Positions 17,711-25,717 are shown, counted from the first letter of the stretch. The stretch: DNA of 64,000 nt from VAZQ01 sp963817135 (GCA_963817135.1 CAWFNG010000019.1:1-64000), one strand, 5' to 3'. Made by a program: numbers and translations. The notes: generated by a model from the sequence alone, not told the origin.

Positions 17711-17743
17711 GGGGGTGTTGATGTTGGGGAACACAACACCCCC
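17711..17743. repeat. perfect 10-bp hairpin followed by a second imperfect palindrome
   Basis: GGGGGTGTTG (17711-17720) pairs with CAACACCCCC (17734-17743). Immediately after, ctaaccacca pairs with tggtggctag (one mismatch) out to ~17790. This double cruciform marks the change from GC-rich core sequence to the lower-GC integrase region and may be one of its edges or a terminator. No gene lies between here and 17927. Confidence 0.55.
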
Positions 17744-17926
17744 TAACCACCAGCAGCCGGAAGATCGGGGGGGCTGGAAGTGGTGGCTAGCTCCATCATA
17801 CTGCTAAAGCAGATGCGTTGCCACAGCGCGACTAGGCCAGAGATGGTTAGCGGCAAAAGCTTTTGTGGATATTCATAATTGCGTCACCCAAACAGTTGAT
17901 GCTCTAGGTGGATACGGGGAAGTTCT

Positions 17927-18157
17927 ATGAAATCTTTGATCAGCAAGCGCTCGATTGTCATTGCTGGTAACAAGACGAGCGTGTCACTTGAAGATGCGTT
18001 CTGGCGTGGCTTACGAGAGATCGCCGAGGGGCGCGGAGAGAGTTTGACCGAACTGGTCGGGAGCATAGATGCGGACCGGAAATTCAGTAATTTGTCATCA
18101 GCAATTCGTCTCTTTGTCCTTGGCTTCTATCAAGATCAGTCCAATCAGCGTGCTTAA
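17927..18157 (+). CDS. ribbon-helix-helix domain protein
   Basis: A 76-aa protein with a ribbon-helix-helix fold of the RHH_4 type, normally a small dimeric DNA-binding regulator. The strand region is KRSIVIAGNKTSVSLEDAFW (residues 7-26), followed by helices GLREIAEGRGESLTELVGSI and NLSSAIRLFVLGFYQDQ. ATG at 17927 has GGGGAAG six bases upstream. It sits in the lower-GC block with the integrase but faces it (convergent), 118 bp away. It may regulate that element; proteins of this type also occur alone in rhizobial chromosomes. Confidence 0.82.
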   Translation: MKSLISKRSIVIAGNKTSVSLEDAFWRGLREIAEGRGESLTELVGSIDADRKFSNLSSAIRLFVLGFYQDQSNQRA

Positions 18158-18275
18158 ATTCGTCGAAACCGTCGATCATGAACATGGCGAAAAAGAACCC
18201 GGGGTTAGAGAAACCCGGTTAAATTCTATCACTTAGCGTTGGATTGCGCCGTCGCCTGCGGCGTTGAGCAGATAT

Positions 18276-18833
18276 TTATTCGCGGTTGGGTTCTGAACCG
18301 AGTAGCAGGATTAGCATGTTATGCATAAAGAACGCATCGTCCCGAGCGGAAGCTTCTTCAGCCATCCTGCGCCAACTCTTCTCAATGTCATCAGATGCAT
18401 CGCCGCCGCAGGCTTGCCAATACTCTTCACAAGCCTGATAGACCTCTTCGCTGCCGGGCTCGACCTTGCCATGGACCACTTTCCAATAGAACACGATTAA
18501 ATCTGCGCAAAGCTCACGAGCAAAGTACGGCCTTCGACCTGGAGGCCTGCTGCTGAGTTCGTTAAGCCATGCCTTCAACTGAGGTAGGCTTTCTTGAAAA
18601 TCTGTAAAGAATGGAGGTAACAAACCAGCTGGCAGTGGGTCGAATAACTGAACAGCCTCAACAAGTGTATCGGTGGCTTCGCGCATCCCATCGATGCGTT
18701 TCTTAAACTGATGATACAAATCCGGTGTTATTTCCCAGTCAGGCCCAAACGCCTTGCTGGACCTCTCCAAGCTCGGAGCTAGCCATCCAGGCGGCGATTT
18801 AGCAATGAGGCTGGCGACTTTCTCGAAGCTCAT
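18276..18833 (-). CDS. unknown protein translationally coupled to the integrase
   Basis: I do not recognise this 185-aa protein. It is acidic and mostly helical, with no signal peptide or membrane segment. Notable stretches are SLIAKSPPGWLAPSLERSSKAFG near the start, FFTDFQESLPQLKAWLNEL, RRPYFARELCADLIVFYWKVV and CEEYWQACGGDASDDIEKSWRRMAEEA. ATG at 18833 overlaps the integrase stop (ATGA, 18830-18833) and has GAGG seven bases upstream, so it is translated with the integrase. It could be cargo of the integrated element or an accessory of recombination. Base composition is lower in GC than the flanking chromosome. Confidence 0.7.
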   Translation of the reverse strand: MSFEKVASLIAKSPPGWLAPSLERSSKAFGPDWEITPDLYHQFKKRIDGMREATDTLVEAVQLFDPLPAGLLPPFFTDFQESLPQLKAWLNELSSRPPGRRPYFARELCADLIVFYWKVVHGKVEPGSEEVYQACEEYWQACGGDASDDIEKSWRRMAEEASARDDAFFMHNMLILLLGSEPNRE

Positions 18834-19948
18834 ACAAGAGCCTCTACCCACTTTCCCCACTTATCCAGCGCCGCTCGCATTTCATCTAGATAACGAGCTC
18901 GGTTGTAAATTCCGGCCACTCCACTTTTGTGACCGGAGACATGGTTTAAGATCGCTTCAACAATATGCGGCAGCACTCCGAGTTCATCGGCCATAAGTGT
19001 GGCGACCGAACGTCTGATATCGTGAATTGTCCAATGCGGCAGCTTAAGTCCGGCGTCGAACCTGGCCTTCTCGTCACTCCAACTAAAACCGGGGAATACG
19101 CGGCCATCATTATACGAAGAAGCGGGACCGGTATGCATTGCTCGGTACAGGACCATCAGGGCTTGTTCAGACAGCGGGACTATGTGCTTCCGTTTGTTTT
19201 TCGTTCTCTCAGGTGGAAGCACAATCATCTTCCCGTCCCAATCGACCTCGCTCCAGCGCAGGTCGCCAATCTCTTCCCGCCGCTGGCCGGTTAACAGCAG
19301 GAGATGAACAATATCGATAAAGGCAACGTGCTGGCCAGAAACTAGCCTTGTCCAAATGGCGTTGATCTCTTTCGGAGCTAGAACCCGTTCCCGAGTTTGT
19401 TCATCCGCTTTGCCAGTCCCGGTTACCGGATTTAACTCGCCGAGCCCTTCACGAATTGCCCAATTGAAGAAGGCGGAGAGGCTGGAGCGGACACGGTTCC
19501 TCGCCACTGGCCCAGATGCTTGCTCGATCTTTGCAAGCAATTCAGCGATAGTCCGGCGACTAACCTCATGGAGTTCAGAGGAATGCAACGGCTTAGCATG
19601 CGCCATTAGATGCCGCTTGATTTCTTCAAAGCTCCTCGGCTTCATCGCTGCCTTGCGTCGAGCGAGGTAAAGTTCGACAACGCCGCCAAGGTTCTCGCTC
19701 GACGCTGGCCTTGGGTCTGCGCCAGAGACGATCAATCCAAGAAGCCTTAACGCCTCTTGCCTCGCTGTTTCGACGGTGAAGGGTGATCCGTGTCGGCCTA
19801 TCGTGTGCCACTTGCCCTTAGCCTTTAGAACGTAATGCACTGCTGGCCCGCGCTGGCGTCGAGCGCCAAAGCCGCTAACGCGCGTGTCCCAGACAATGCT
19901 TCCGGCTTCGATCTTATCAACGATAGATTTCGTAATCGCAGCGCGCAT
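18830..19948 (-). CDS. tyrosine recombinase (phage-type integrase)
   Basis: Site-specific integrase, 372 aa. The N-terminal DUF4102-like arm (ISKSIVDKIEAGSIVWDTRVSGFGARRQ) recognises arm sites. A SAM-like core-binding domain (~120-205) is followed by the catalytic domain (~210-355). The tetrad is visible: Arg in LLLTGQRREEIGDLRW, His-x-x-Arg in TIHDIRRSVATLMA, His in ILNHVSG and the nucleophilic Tyr in GIYNRARYL. It points away from tRNA-Pro(GGG), whose 5' end is 217 bp upstream, suggesting that the tRNA was the target. The next gene overlaps its stop by 4 bp. It appears intact, so the element may be mobile or recently so; the far attachment site was not identified. Confidence 0.93.
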   Translation of the reverse strand: MRAAITKSIVDKIEAGSIVWDTRVSGFGARRQRGPAVHYVLKAKGKWHTIGRHGSPFTVETARQEALRLLGLIVSGADPRPASSENLGGVVELYLARRKAAMKPRSFEEIKRHLMAHAKPLHSSELHEVSRRTIAELLAKIEQASGPVARNRVRSSLSAFFNWAIREGLGELNPVTGTGKADEQTRERVLAPKEINAIWTRLVSGQHVAFIDIVHLLLLTGQRREEIGDLRWSEVDWDGKMIVLPPERTKNKRKHIVPLSEQALMVLYRAMHTGPASSYNDGRVFPGFSWSDEKARFDAGLKLPHWTIHDIRRSVATLMADELGVLPHIVEAILNHVSGHKSGVAGIYNRARYLDEMRAALDKWGKWVEALV

Positions 19949-20014
19949 CAGTCAGCCTTTCTTGATTGCTAGGAGTTTCTAGCTCACCAGTCTGCGCACC
20001 AGTCCTACATCCTC

Positions 20015-20044
20015 TAGCAACCAGCTAGCAACCATTAGCAACCA
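20015..20044. repeat. three direct repeats tagcaacca upstream of the integrase
   Basis: TAGCAACCA occurs at 20015-20023, 20026-20034 and 20036-20044, with 10-11 bp periodicity, 67-96 bp upstream of the integrase start. Regularly spaced short direct repeats at this place are typical of integrase arm-binding sites, though no experiment is implied. Confidence 0.6.
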
Positions 20045-20165
20045 AACTCGGGTCAGCGGGTGGCGGAAGGTGACGGAAGCTGGCGCTCAAGTGGATGGCA
20101 AAGATGTACCGATGGAACGGGCACATTCGACATTGCTTCGGGGAAGTGCTAAGATAACTGACGGT

Positions 20166-20243
20166 CGGAGCGTAGCGCAGCCCGGTTAGCGCACCAGTCT
20201 GGGGGACTGGGGGTCCCGAGTTCAAATCTCGGCGCTCCGACCA
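20166..20243 (+). tRNA. tRNA-Pro (anticodon GGG)
   Basis: A 78-nt cloverleaf. Acceptor stem CGGAGCG (20166-20172) pairs with CGCTCCG (20233-20239), followed by ACCA, so CCA is encoded. The D arm is in gcgcagcccggttagcgc. The anticodon stem CCAGT/ACTGG holds loop CTGGGGG with anticodon GGG, and the T arm is ccgagttcaaatctcgg. It reads CCC/CCU proline codons. It is adjacent to an integrase, as often seen for integration targets. Confidence 0.95.
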
Positions 20244-20446
20244 GATACACGTGACAGCCCGCCGAAGTGCGATTATCGCCGCTCGTTCAGCGGCTCTCGC
20301 GCACGACTGAGCCCCTCGGCCCTCATACGGGCTCAACGGATTCATCGGAGTTGCGGCGCGCCCGCGCTCTCGTTGACGCAGGTCAAGGCGACCCACCAGC
20401 CATCGCGTATCCTTGGTAAGTGATACCGTTTGGAAGGAAGCACCAC

Positions 20447-20665
20447 ATGCAGGAGGGAACACCGCAGAGCACTTACGTTTGTCCGATGCACCCAAGCGTC
20501 CGTCAGGCGACCCCCGGCAAGTGCCCACACTGCGGCATGGCGCTGCTGCCGGAGGGCACGCGGTTCGCCATGCTGCGACACATGATGAGCAATCCGACGC
20601 ACATGGTCATCATGGCGGCGCTGATGGTCGGCGTGATGGCGGCAGCGATGATGATGATGCGATGA
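20447..20665 (+). CDS. small heavy-metal-binding-domain membrane protein
   Basis: A 72-aa protein with an N-terminal heavy-metal-binding (HMBD/YHS-like) domain, YVCPMHPSVRQATPGKCPHCGMAL, containing C-P-M-H-P and C-x-x-C-G-M. It is followed by a single Met-rich hydrophobic helix (MVIMAALMVGVMAAAMMMMR). The motif is found at the N-terminus of copper P-type ATPases and efflux proteins, so copper or another soft metal is the likely ligand. ATG at 20447 follows GGAAGGAAG, a good ribosome site. It stands alone as a mini-protein with no efflux pump beside it. Confidence 0.8.
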   Translation: MQEGTPQSTYVCPMHPSVRQATPGKCPHCGMALLPEGTRFAMLRHMMSNPTHMVIMAALMVGVMAAAMMMMR

Positions 20666-20810
20666 ACCACTGCGCTCGTGCAGGTTGACCAGAGTGTGTG
20701 CCTTTAGGGCTCGTGAACGTAATCTGTTCCGTAGCAGAAGCGCGACAGAACCTATGCTTATACTGCCGAACGCGGGCGGGCGCTCAATAGTAGCCACTTG
20801 AGCGTGGTCG

Positions 20811-21077
20811 ATGCGTTGTACCGCGTGCGGCGGTGAATTGATCCTCACGAACGTGGTCCAGGACGACCGTGTCGCTGGCGTCGAGCACCATACTTTCATT
20901 TGCTTGGAATGCCACGTCACAGAACGTCGCGTGCTGCTCATGCGACATGGTCGTGAGGATGAGAGTGCGCCTATCCCCTCTGCGAAGCCCAGTACGCCTG
21001 CATCAAGGGGGCAGGAGGAGCACAGGGCCGCTCCAGGTCTTTTCGGCCGTCTAATCGCCCGCATACGCGGGCATTGA
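20811..21077 (+). CDS. small zinc-ribbon-like hypothetical protein
   Basis: An 88-aa conserved rhizobial-type protein of unknown function. Two Cys pairs, CTAC (residues 3-6) and CLEC (31-34), flank GGELILTNVVQDDRVAGVEHHTF and would form a zinc ribbon. The C-terminal part, with GLFGRLIARIRGH, is basic and amphipathic and may contact membrane or nucleic acid. I recall similar sequences in Bradyrhizobium. ATG at 20811 lacks an obvious ribosome site. Confidence 0.72.
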   Translation: MRCTACGGELILTNVVQDDRVAGVEHHTFICLECHVTERRVLLMRHGREDESAPIPSAKPSTPASRGQEEHRAAPGLFGRLIARIRGH

Positions 21078-21783
21078 AACCGCGCGGCAAACTCGCGCAG
21101 TGATTGTTGGATTAGTGCCGCGCTAGCAGTTCGCTCGGCTTCTGGCTCTTCAGGATGCATAAGTCGCCGCGCGCCTATACCTGTCGAGCGGACCATTTCC
21201 ATATGGATTGCACCGTTTCGTGATTTGACGAGGGTTACGCGAAAATCCTATCATTCGCCACTCTCCAAAAATGCGATCGGATGGCGCTCGTTCGCGCAGA
21301 CGAAGGCTTCGTAGTCCGCGCTTCGCGCAAGCGAAACGTGACTACATTGGGCAGCGCAGAATTGGCTGTCCGCTTCATCCGAACGACAAGGCTGATGAAA
21401 GGTTTGCCGCACGTTTTTGCCAAGACGAACCCAACCAAACCCAATGAGAGCCGCATGCGTTTTTGGGAAAACGAAGCCATTTGTGTTTGGTCTCCTTTTC
21501 CGCGTTGTCCGCGCCTGTATTTCTCCTTGTTGTTTACAGGTTGCCCTGTGGCGCCAGAAAATTGTCAGGAAGGCACAAGGTCGGGTGCTCCTCAACACGA
21601 GAAATGCCCGCACATCGGGGTTAACCAAGCGCAGCCATTTTCCTGAAAATTTTAATTTCGTTCAAACTCGCGGCGCATCCTGATCCGCGTCGGACGCCTA
21701 TCACGGTGCCGAAATGGGGACGGCGATCCCGGCAGTTGCCCGCTGCCGGGACGCCGGTTCTCGCTCCGAACCAGTCCTTCAGT
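21078..21783. other. about 700 bp without a recognisable gene
   Basis: Overlapping open frames occur on both strands at 21235-21683, but none resembles a family I know and none has a credible ribosome site and start. A perfect 9-bp hairpin, TCCCGGCAG (21727-21735) with CTGCCGGGA (21743-21751), lies near the right end, downstream of the tiny minus-strand gene at 21784-21885. Confidence 0.5.
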
Positions 21784-21885
21784 TCAGCCAAAGGCCAGGT
21801 AGAGCCAAGCCAGCACCGCCAGCACGATCAGGGCGATTAAGGCGATCTCCAGCTTGCCTAGCTGCATCCAGGCAGCATGCCGCAT
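21784..21885 (-). CDS. 33-aa single-pass membrane mini-protein
   Basis: ATG at 21885 opens a 33-codon frame. It encodes a short amphipathic start (MRHAAWMQLGKLE) and one strongly hydrophobic helix (IALIALIVLAVLAWLYLAF), ending just after it in Gly-stop. The layout of a short N-terminal segment plus one transmembrane helix is typical of bacterial membrane mini-proteins. A hairpin at 21727-21751 follows it. No homologue is recalled and no clear ribosome site is seen, so support comes only from the clean hydrophobic pattern. Confidence 0.4.
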   Translation of the reverse strand: MRHAAWMQLGKLEIALIALIVLAVLAWLYLAFG

Positions 21886-21924
21886 GATCCTGACACAGGG
21901 CTTACAGGATCGGGCGCAATGAAA

Positions 21925-21958
21925 CGGCCCTGACTCCCGTGAGGTGCAATCAGGGCCG
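21925..21958 (-). terminator. hairpin behind the DUF3551 gene
   Basis: CGGCCCTGA (21925-21933) pairs perfectly with TCAGGGCCG (21950-21958). On the minus strand it comes 34 bp after the DUF3551 stop and is followed by TTTCATT, consistent with a rho-independent terminator. Confidence 0.65.
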
Positions 21959-21991
21959 CAGACTAACCAGCGGCCTTATCCTCCCGGCGGT

Positions 21992-22240
21992 CTAATCACG
22001 CTGGCGCCGGCGCGCGTCCCTGTCGCCGCTGCCGGACCATTGATTGCGCGAGCACATTCCGCCGTTTCCCGAGATTGCAGCCCTGCATTGGTCGTACGAA
22101 TGAAAGCCGCAATTTGTGCCGCCTCCTTTACCGCCACCGTAATTCGCACACCATGAGCCGCCCACGTACTGGGCGCTCGCGCCGAACCCGGACAGGGAAA
22201 CGGCGGCAAGGGTGATCGCCATGATCGCTATCGTGCGCAT
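21992..22240 (-). CDS. DUF3551 family secreted small protein
   Basis: An 82-aa exported protein of unknown function. ATG at 22240 has GGAGG five bases upstream. A signal peptide (RTIAIMAITLAAVSLSGFGASAQ) is followed by the DUF3551 core: YVGGSWCANY, GGGTNCGFHSYDQCRAAISGNGGMCSRN. The conserved cysteines and the F-x-S-x-x-Q-C segment match the family, which is abundant in Bradyrhizobium-like bacteria. It has its own terminator and lies between unrelated genes. Confidence 0.85.
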   Translation of the reverse strand: MRTIAIMAITLAAVSLSGFGASAQYVGGSWCANYGGGKGGGTNCGFHSYDQCRAAISGNGGMCSRNQWSGSGDRDARRRQRD

Positions 22241-22400
22241 GAAAGCCTCCATGCATGTGGAAAGTTCACCAATTATACCCGGCGCACCGGCCCCGACACC
22301 ATCCTCCATGCCACAAAATTCCAGCCCAAAATATTTTGTTGGCCCTCCCGATGTTTCAAGAGCAAGCGTGCGGACGCATCCGCGGCGGCAGTACCTACGG

Positions 22401-23378
22401 CTACTCGATCACCTCGTCCGCGCGGACGAGCAGCGTGGCAGGCACGGTGAGGCCGAGGGTGTAGGCCGTCTTCATGTTGATCACCAGCTCGAACGCGGTC
22501 GGCTGCACAACCGGCAGCTCGCCCGCTTCCTCGCCGTTGAGGATCTTTCCCGTGTAGACGCCGACTTGCTCCCATGCGTCGCTCAGACGATTGCCGTAGC
22601 TGATCAGACCTCCCGCTTCGACGTATTCACGCCAGCCGTAAATCGCCGGGACAAGATAGCGCGCGGCAAGGCCGATGATCTTTCTGTGCCTGACCGTGAA
22701 GAACGGCTTATCGCTCACCAGGATCGCCTCGTTGCCATGACCTGATGCAGCGGCGAAGACAGCTTCGATCTGAGCGTCGGTCGTTACATTGGCGAATGAG
22801 AGCGCCAGTCCGAGCGAGCGCCCCGCTTCACTGATCTCCTCGGTCTCGGGATTTGGCTCATTGGGGTTGAACAGAATGGTCACCGCGGATGCAACCGGCA
22901 ACAGCTCGTGCAGGAGTTGAAGGCGCTTGCCCCACAAGTCCGCCGTGGTGAACACGGTCACGCCGGTAAGATTTCCGCCGGGGTGATTGAGGCTCTCGAC
23001 AAGGCCGTCCTTTACCGGGTCGTCACCGACGATGAAGACGATCGGGACTGTCGATGTAACGGATTTCACCGCCGCAACCGCCCCCGGCCCTCCCGCGGTA
23101 ATGACAGAGACACCGCGCGCCACGAGGTCGGTTGCCAGTTGATGCAGTCGCTCGTAGTGGCCTTCCGCCCAGCGATATTCAACAAACAGCGTCTGTCCTT
23201 CAACGTGCCCCGTGCTCAACAGCCCTTGCCGAAATGCTTCCACGTAATGGGCGGCGTTGCTCGGCGCGCCTGGCTGAAGAAACCCGACCAGCGGGAGCGT
23301 TCCCTGCTGTGCCCAGGCCACCTGCGGCCACGCCACCGCGGCGCCGCCAAAAAGGCTGATGAATTCCCTGCGCCGCAT
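22401..23378 (-). CDS. ABC_sub_bind (TrpX-like) periplasmic binding protein
   Basis: A periplasmic substrate-binding protein of the ABC_sub_bind (PF04392-type) family, 325 aa. ATG at 23378 follows GAGGAG and gives a twin-arginine-like leader, MRRREFISLFGGAAVAWP, which suggests Tat export. Family stretches are VGFLQPGAPSNAAHYVEAFRQGL, DGLVESLNHPGGNLTGVTVF and GLISYGNRLSDAW, with the C-terminal tail TVPATLLVRADEVIE very typical. Rhizobial genomes hold many such orphan proteins without transport partners, and none is seen here. The ligand is unknown. Confidence 0.9.
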   Translation of the reverse strand: MRRREFISLFGGAAVAWPQVAWAQQGTLPLVGFLQPGAPSNAAHYVEAFRQGLLSTGHVEGQTLFVEYRWAEGHYERLHQLATDLVARGVSVITAGGPGAVAAVKSVTSTVPIVFIVGDDPVKDGLVESLNHPGGNLTGVTVFTTADLWGKRLQLLHELLPVASAVTILFNPNEPNPETEEISEAGRSLGLALSFANVTTDAQIEAVFAAASGHGNEAILVSDKPFFTVRHRKIIGLAARYLVPAIYGWREYVEAGGLISYGNRLSDAWEQVGVYTGKILNGEEAGELPVVQPTAFELVINMKTAYTLGLTVPATLLVRADEVIE

Positions 23379-23486
23379 ATCGCTCCTCTCGTTCGAAGAC
23401 GCTCTGAGGCTACGTTCGACCACATTGGCGATCAAGGCGTCCACCAGTTAATTGACACTGGTAGCTCCCAGTGGCTACGTTGGGTT

Positions 23487-23777
23487 ATGCGTTCGGTCGG
23501 CCTCAAGATACTCAAAAACCGGCTCAGCGAGTACGTCAGGCTGGCGGCCAGCGGGGAAACCGTGCTGATCACCGACCGCGACCGCGTGGTGGCGGAAATC
23601 GTCCCGCCGCAGCGCGGGCGCAGTCCCACCCTTGCCGATGCATTGCTGGCGCAGGCTGTGCGCGAAGGATGGCTGACGCCGCCGGCACTCGTTGGGAAAG
23701 ATCCTCCCCCGCGCAAGCCGGTCATGCTGCTACGCGAGCTTATGCACGATCTCAATCACGACCGCGAGGACCGGTGA
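23487..23777 (+). CDS. Phd/YefM-type antitoxin
   Basis: A 96-aa antitoxin of the Phd/YefM fold: VGLKILKNRLSEYVRLAASGETVLITDRDRVVAEIVPP is the DNA-binding, dimerising N-terminus. The C-terminal half (LADALLAQAVREGWLTPP to the end) would wrap the toxin. ATG at 23487. Its stop overlaps the toxin start by 4 bp (GTGA at 23774-23777), the standard layout of type II toxin-antitoxin operons. It should neutralise the PIN toxin and repress this promoter. Confidence 0.9.
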   Translation: MRSVGLKILKNRLSEYVRLAASGETVLITDRDRVVAEIVPPQRGRSPTLADALLAQAVREGWLTPPALVGKDPPPRKPVMLLRELMHDLNHDREDR

Positions 23778-24160
23778 TCTACCTCGATTCCTCAGTCGCG
23801 TTGGCGCATCTGCTCACCGAGGACCAAGCGCCGCCCGAGAGCGTCTGGCGCGAACCCCTCATCTCGAGTCGCCTGCTGGAATACGAAGTCTGGAACCGCC
23901 TTCATGCTCGTAAGCTCACGCGCTCGCACGCTCAGGAGACGCGCGCGCTGATCGCCCGCTTAGCGCTGATCGAGCTTGAGCCCCTGGTGCTTGCGCGCGC
24001 TCTCGAACCCTTTCCCACCTCTGTGCGCACGCTCGATGCGCTGCATCTGGCCTCGATTGAATTCTTGCGCTCCCGGCGCCAGACGGTCGAACTCCTGAGC
24101 TACGATGCCCGACTTCTGGCAGCGGCGCGGGCGCTGCGAATTCCGCTCTACGAGGCTTGA
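23774..24160 (+). CDS. VapC-type PIN-domain ribonuclease toxin
   Basis: A 128-aa PIN domain toxin, expected to cleave RNA in a Mg-dependent manner. Acidic catalytic residues are in place: Asp in VIYLDSSVALAHL (residue 5), Glu in RLLEYEVWNRL (~40), Asp in VRTLDALHLASIEFL (~91) and Asp in LLSYDARLLAAA (~111). The start is GTG at 23774 inside the antitoxin stop, giving translational coupling. The pair is complete and looks functional. The target RNA cannot be predicted. Confidence 0.92.
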   Translation: MIYLDSSVALAHLLTEDQAPPESVWREPLISSRLLEYEVWNRLHARKLTRSHAQETRALIARLALIELEPLVLARALEPFPTSVRTLDALHLASIEFLRSRRQTVELLSYDARLLAAARALRIPLYEA

Positions 24161-24313
24161 GCAGGCGGCTCAAGCACACTCGTCAGATGCCCGCATTTTG
24201 GGAGCTCTCTTCGGTTGAGGCGCGACCTCCCCTGATTCTCTAACGCCGAAGCCTATGCACGCAATTGGCAGCGGCGTGCGGAGCAGTCGAGGCGCTACGG
24301 GGATTTTTGGTAA

Positions 24314-25069
24314 TCAGAACTTGACGTTCAAGCCCCACTTGCTGATCCACATGGAATCGCTGTGGGTGAAGTTGCTGAAGAACGGCGCCCCTCCCGCAGT
24401 CGGTACGATGAGCCGCTGTTGCTCGCGGTCGCGTACGTCGACATAGAGCACTTCGGAAGTAATGCTGATGCGCTCCGACCACGCCCATTCAGTCCCCAGA
24501 CCGGTGACCCAGCCCCAGCGCCATTCGCTGATGTCGGTCGAGGCGGCAAAAGGCGGCGCGGCAGTCGCAAAACTATAGGTCGTCCGGAAATCCGCGACAG
24601 CAACGCCGCCGGTCAGATAAATCATCAGATTGTCAAGAACCAGTCCGCTGCGCACCCGACCCGTCATCAGTCCCGGAAAGCGGCTGGTGACGCGGGCGTC
24701 AATCCCTGGCGAGTTCGGGAGCAACCGCGTGGTGACGCTGGCGTTGGACCAATCTCCATCCAGCGCGACCCCGAACAACGAATTGCAGCGCGACAAGTTG
24801 TAGCCGACCTGGCCACCGCCGACGAAGCCGCTTTGTTTCTGGACGTAAGTTGGGGCGGCAGCGGCGGAGACGAATGCATCCTGATCGGTACGATTTGCAG
24901 TCCAGGCAACGCCGCCGATATTGAGACCGGCGTACAAGCCCTGGAACCGGTATGCGGGGCACGCCGGTGCCGCAGCGGGCACAACGGGCCCGACCGCCAG
25001 ATCGGCAGCACCCGCCGAGGCGGCAAGAAGCGTTCCGAGAATACCGACTGCCCTGCCGAGCATTTTCAT
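24314..25069 (-). CDS. outer-membrane beta-barrel protein (Omp25/RopB type)
   Basis: A 251-aa porin-like protein of the OMP_b-brl family common in rhizobia. ATG at 25069 opens a signal peptide (GRAVGILGTLLAASAGAAD). The mature part has FQGLYAGLNIGGV, GFVGGGQVGYNLS, GVALDGDWSN, LTGGVAVADFRTTYSF, WGWVTGLGTEWAWSERISITSEVLYVDV and ends KWGLNVKF with a terminal Phe, as outer-membrane insertion requires. Alternating hydrophobic residues suggest eight strands. It acts in the outer membrane, either structurally or as a small pore. It stands alone behind the toxin-antitoxin pair. Confidence 0.92.
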   Translation of the reverse strand: MKMLGRAVGILGTLLAASAGAADLAVGPVVPAAAPACPAYRFQGLYAGLNIGGVAWTANRTDQDAFVSAAAAPTYVQKQSGFVGGGQVGYNLSRCNSLFGVALDGDWSNASVTTRLLPNSPGIDARVTSRFPGLMTGRVRSGLVLDNLMIYLTGGVAVADFRTTYSFATAAPPFAASTDISEWRWGWVTGLGTEWAWSERISITSEVLYVDVRDREQQRLIVPTAGGAPFFSNFTHSDSMWISKWGLNVKF

Positions 25070-25216
25070 AGGGAGTCCCCCGCCACCTTGCCATTGCGGG
25101 CTGAGAGCGCCGACCACGTGCTTGATTCTCGCCAATCTTAGGTTAAGCGAGCATGAAGCCTGTGTTACATTGAAGTCACACGCGCAAAAAATCGCTCATA
25201 CAAAATCTTGTCAGTA

Positions 25217-25693
25217 CTACTTGCGGGTCGGCAGCGAAGCCTCCTCACCTGCCAATTCATCGAGCACAGCCTCGAAATCCTTGGCCTCGCGGAAATTCCT
25301 GTAGACCGAGGCAAACCGTACATAGGCCACGTCATCGAGCGTACGCAGGGTCTCCATCACCATCTCGCCTATGGCCTCGGAGGAGATTTCGCTCTCGCCC
25401 TGGCTTTCCAGCTCGCGCACGATCTTGGATACCGCCTGTTCGATGCGCTCGGGCTCGACCGGGCGCTTGCGCAAGGCGATCTGCACCGAGCGCAACAGCT
25501 TGTCGCGGTCAAACGGAACGCGGCGGCCGTTGCGCTTGATGACGATCAGTTCGCGCAGCTGCACGCGCTCGAACGTGGTGAAGCGGAAATTGCAGGAAAG
25601 GCACACCCGCCGCCGCCGGATGACGCAGCTATCCTCCGTCGGCCGCGAGTCCTTCACCTGGGTATCGAGGCTGCCGCAGTTTGGACAACGCAT
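25217..25693 (-). CDS. nrdR: transcriptional repressor NrdR
   Basis: Zinc-ribbon/ATP-cone repressor of ribonucleotide reductase genes. It senses ATP/dATP and binds NrdR boxes. The 158-aa length is standard. The zinc ribbon uses C3, C6, C31 and C34 (MRCPNCGS, RRVCLSCNFRFTT). The ATP-cone spans ~48-138 (LIVIKRNGRRVPFDRDKLLRS...YVRFASVYRNF). It lies 80 bp downstream of glyA in the same direction, a common alphaproteobacterial pairing, with an inverted repeat between them. No NrdR box is claimed. Confidence 0.98.
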   Translation of the reverse strand: MRCPNCGSLDTQVKDSRPTEDSCVIRRRRVCLSCNFRFTTFERVQLRELIVIKRNGRRVPFDRDKLLRSVQIALRKRPVEPERIEQAVSKIVRELESQGESEISSEAIGEMVMETLRTLDDVAYVRFASVYRNFREAKDFEAVLDELAGEEASLPTRK

Positions 25694-25717
25694 GATTCAG
25701 GAATCAGAGGTCAGTAA

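Noticed and set aside
21235..21683. Overlapping open frames on both strands (121-125 aa)
   Set aside because: No known domain, no ribosome site, and equal plausibility on both strands; treated as non-coding.
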